Origin: Parvularcula maris
Lineage (GTDB): Bacteria; Pseudomonadota; Alphaproteobacteria; Caulobacterales; Parvularculaceae
Reading direction: 5' to 3'
Length of the DNA stretch: 64,000 nucleotides
Assembly: GCF_024505085.1 (NCBI RefSeq)
Contig: NZ_JANIBC010000001.1
Location: 124,001 to 188,000, forward strand
Position 1 is the stretch's first letter. Every line of letters begins with the position of its first letter. The translations under genes were made by a program, and so were the position numbers. The notes beneath the pieces are model-generated. The model made no database searches and was not told where the DNA came from. It saw nothing but the letters and a program-made list of their open reading frames with translations. This document shows, piece after piece, positions 62,873 through 64,000 of this stretch.

Positions 62873-64000
62873 TTACCAGCCGCAGCTTCTGTCCTCGTTC
62901 TGCTCGCCCAGATAGTCCATCAGCGGGCGGAAATACTCGACCATGGCCGAGGCGTCCATCTCGCGGGTGCCGGTGAACTCTTCGAGGCTGTCCTGCCAGG
63001 GCTGTGAATTGCCCTTCTCCAGCATCGCGTTGAACTTAGCGCCAACCTCCCCGTTGCCGTAGAAGGAGCAGCGGTGAAGCGGGCCTTCCCAACCGGCCTG
63101 GTCGCAGGCGGCCTTGTAGAACTGGAACTGCAAGATGCGGGCGAGGAAGTAGCGCATGTAGGGCGTGTTGCCCGGAATGTGGTATTTCGAGCCCGGATCG
63201 AAGGCGTCGGCAGGACGATCGTTGGGCGGACGAATACCCTGGTACTCTTCGCGCAGCGCCCACCAGCCCTCGTTCCACTGATCGGGCTGAAGCTCACCGG
63301 AGAAGACCTGCCAGCGCCATTTGTCGACCAGGAGGCCGAAGGGTAGGAAGGCCGCGCCGTCGAGCGCCTTCTGCATCAGGATGGGAAGGTCCGCGTCCTC
63401 CGAAGGAAGCTCGTCCAGAAGCCCCACCTGCTGCAGATAGGCAGGGGTGATGGAGAGGGCCACCATGTCACCGATGGCTTCGTGGAAGCCGTCGTTCGGG
63501 TCGTTTCTGAACAGATAGTCCTGACCCGCATAGGCGCGCTGGTAGATGTTGTGACCGAGCTCATGGTGCATGGTCTGGAAGTCGTCGGCGTTGACCTCCG
63601 TACACATCTTGATGCGGATATCCTCCTCGCTGTCGAGGTTCCAGGCCGAGGCGTGACAGACCACTTCGCGGTCGGCGGGCTTGGTGATCTGGCTGCGCTC
63701 CCAGAAGGTCTCGGGCAGGTCGTCGAAACCGAGCGAAGTGAAGAAGCCCTCCGCCGTCTCGGCGATCTTCAAGGGCGTGTAGTCCTGAGCTTCCAGAAGT
63801 GCGCCGATATCGACACCCTCAGCCTCGAGACCTTCAGGCTTGACGAGGTCGTAGATCGAACCCCAGCTCTGTGCCCACATATTGCCGAGGAGATCGGCGC
63901 GGATCGGCTGGTCGAGGGGCACGACCTCGTCGCCATACTCCTCGTTGAGCTCGTATTTCACCGCGCAGTGAACATTCTCGTAGAGCGGCTTCACCTGGTC
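62873..64000 (-). CDS. M2 family peptidyl-dipeptidase (angiotensin-converting-enzyme-like), C-terminal part
   Basis: 376 codons, open to the window edge. The frame enters as 'DQVKPLYENVHCAVKYEL', an internal ACE segment, so the apparent start near 63994 is not real. The zinc motif is 'QTMHHELGHNIYQ' (HExxH), with the third ligand in 'FHEAIGDMVALS'. 'YMRYFLARILQFQFYKAAC' is the conserved C-terminal helix, near the chloride- and substrate-binding arginines. The full protein should be about 600-650 residues and secreted. It removes C-terminal dipeptides. The stop lies two bases beyond repeat A9. Confidence 0.95.
   Translation of the reverse strand, partial: DQVKPLYENVHCAVKYELNEEYGDEVVPLDQPIRADLLGNMWAQSWGSIYDLVKPEGLEAEGVDIGALLEAQDYTPLKIAETAEGFFTSLGFDDLPETFWERSQITKPADREVVCHASAWNLDSEEDIRIKMCTEVNADDFQTMHHELGHNIYQRAYAGQDYLFRNDPNDGFHEAIGDMVALSITPAYLQQVGLLDELPSEDADLPILMQKALDGAAFLPFGLLVDKWRWQVFSGELQPDQWNEGWWALREEYQGIRPPNDRPADAFDPGSKYHIPGNTPYMRYFLARILQFQFYKAACDQAGWEGPLHRCSFYGNGEVGAKFNAMLEKGNSQPWQDSLEEFTGTREMDASAMVEYFRPLMDYLGEQNEDRSCGW

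Overview
The window is 64 kb of high-GC chromosomal DNA from an alphaproteobacterium, probably an aerobic, marine-type heterotroph; I cannot name the family with confidence. The assignment rests on gene order and content: ihfB-lapA-trpF-trpB-trpA-accD-folC, ubiE-ubiB followed by coaBC, an EipA/DUF1134 envelope protein, sdhCDA(B), mdh and zapE. All genes are ordinary chromosomal genes. I found no rRNA, tRNA, CRISPR array, integrase, transposase or phage module.

Layout. 1-10.8 kb: 3' end of recR, a small secreted protein, ahcY with a palindromic operator, an AT-rich PH-domain gene, a dienelactone hydrolase, a tightly overlapped five-gene minus-strand operon (DUF885 lipoprotein, DUF1622, LMW phosphatase, atypical SDR, circularly permuted D-amino-acid-oxidase-like protein) and priA. 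10.9-26.5 kb: SDR, thiolase, a DUF5872/Rho-N protein, moeB-like, dut, folC, accD, trpA, then two secreted zinc-protease-like lipoproteins and a plus-strand membrane gene that separate trpA from trpB, then trpB, a VOC gene, trpF, lapA and ihfB. 27-36.7 kb: ubiE-ubiB, an outer-membrane barrel, coaBC, then a run of exported hydrolases (PhoD-like, M28 peptidase, esterase), a frameshifted VanZ-like gene and a GNAT. 37-49 kb: mdh, a beta-lactamase-fold serine hydrolase, a Pmp3 peptide, DUF4112, an AGCS symporter, a DUF305-LVIVD fusion, zapE, threonine dehydratase, eipA and a PurD-like ATP-grasp ligase. 49-64 kb: repeat cluster, the sdh operon with three extra genes between sdhA and sdhB, serine hydrolase, YbjN protein, typA, DUF2188, acyl hydrolase, DUF2721, a YpfJ-type zinc protease, a small Cys-rich protein and the 3' part of an M2 (ACE-like) dipeptidase.

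How the genes work together. Central metabolism is represented by the TCA cycle (sdh, mdh), fatty acid synthesis and degradation (accD, thiolase), tryptophan, folate, CoA and ubiquinone synthesis and the methyl cycle (ahcY). Around this core lie many exported hydrolases: six zincin-type proteases or protease-like proteins, two serine beta-lactamase-fold enzymes, PhoD, esterases and an amino-acid symporter. This suggests a lifestyle of peptide and polymer scavenging.

The most striking non-coding signal is a set of at least five families of hairpin-forming dispersed repeats. By eye they occupy all nine non-overlapping convergent gene junctions and none of the eleven divergent ones. They abut or supply stop codons, and two copies of one hairpin show compensatory base changes. 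They look like bidirectional 3'-end elements. Other points worth checking are a PriA that has lost three of the four ligands of one zinc site, the circular permutation, the interrupted trp cluster and the frameshifted, translationally coupled VanZ-like gene.
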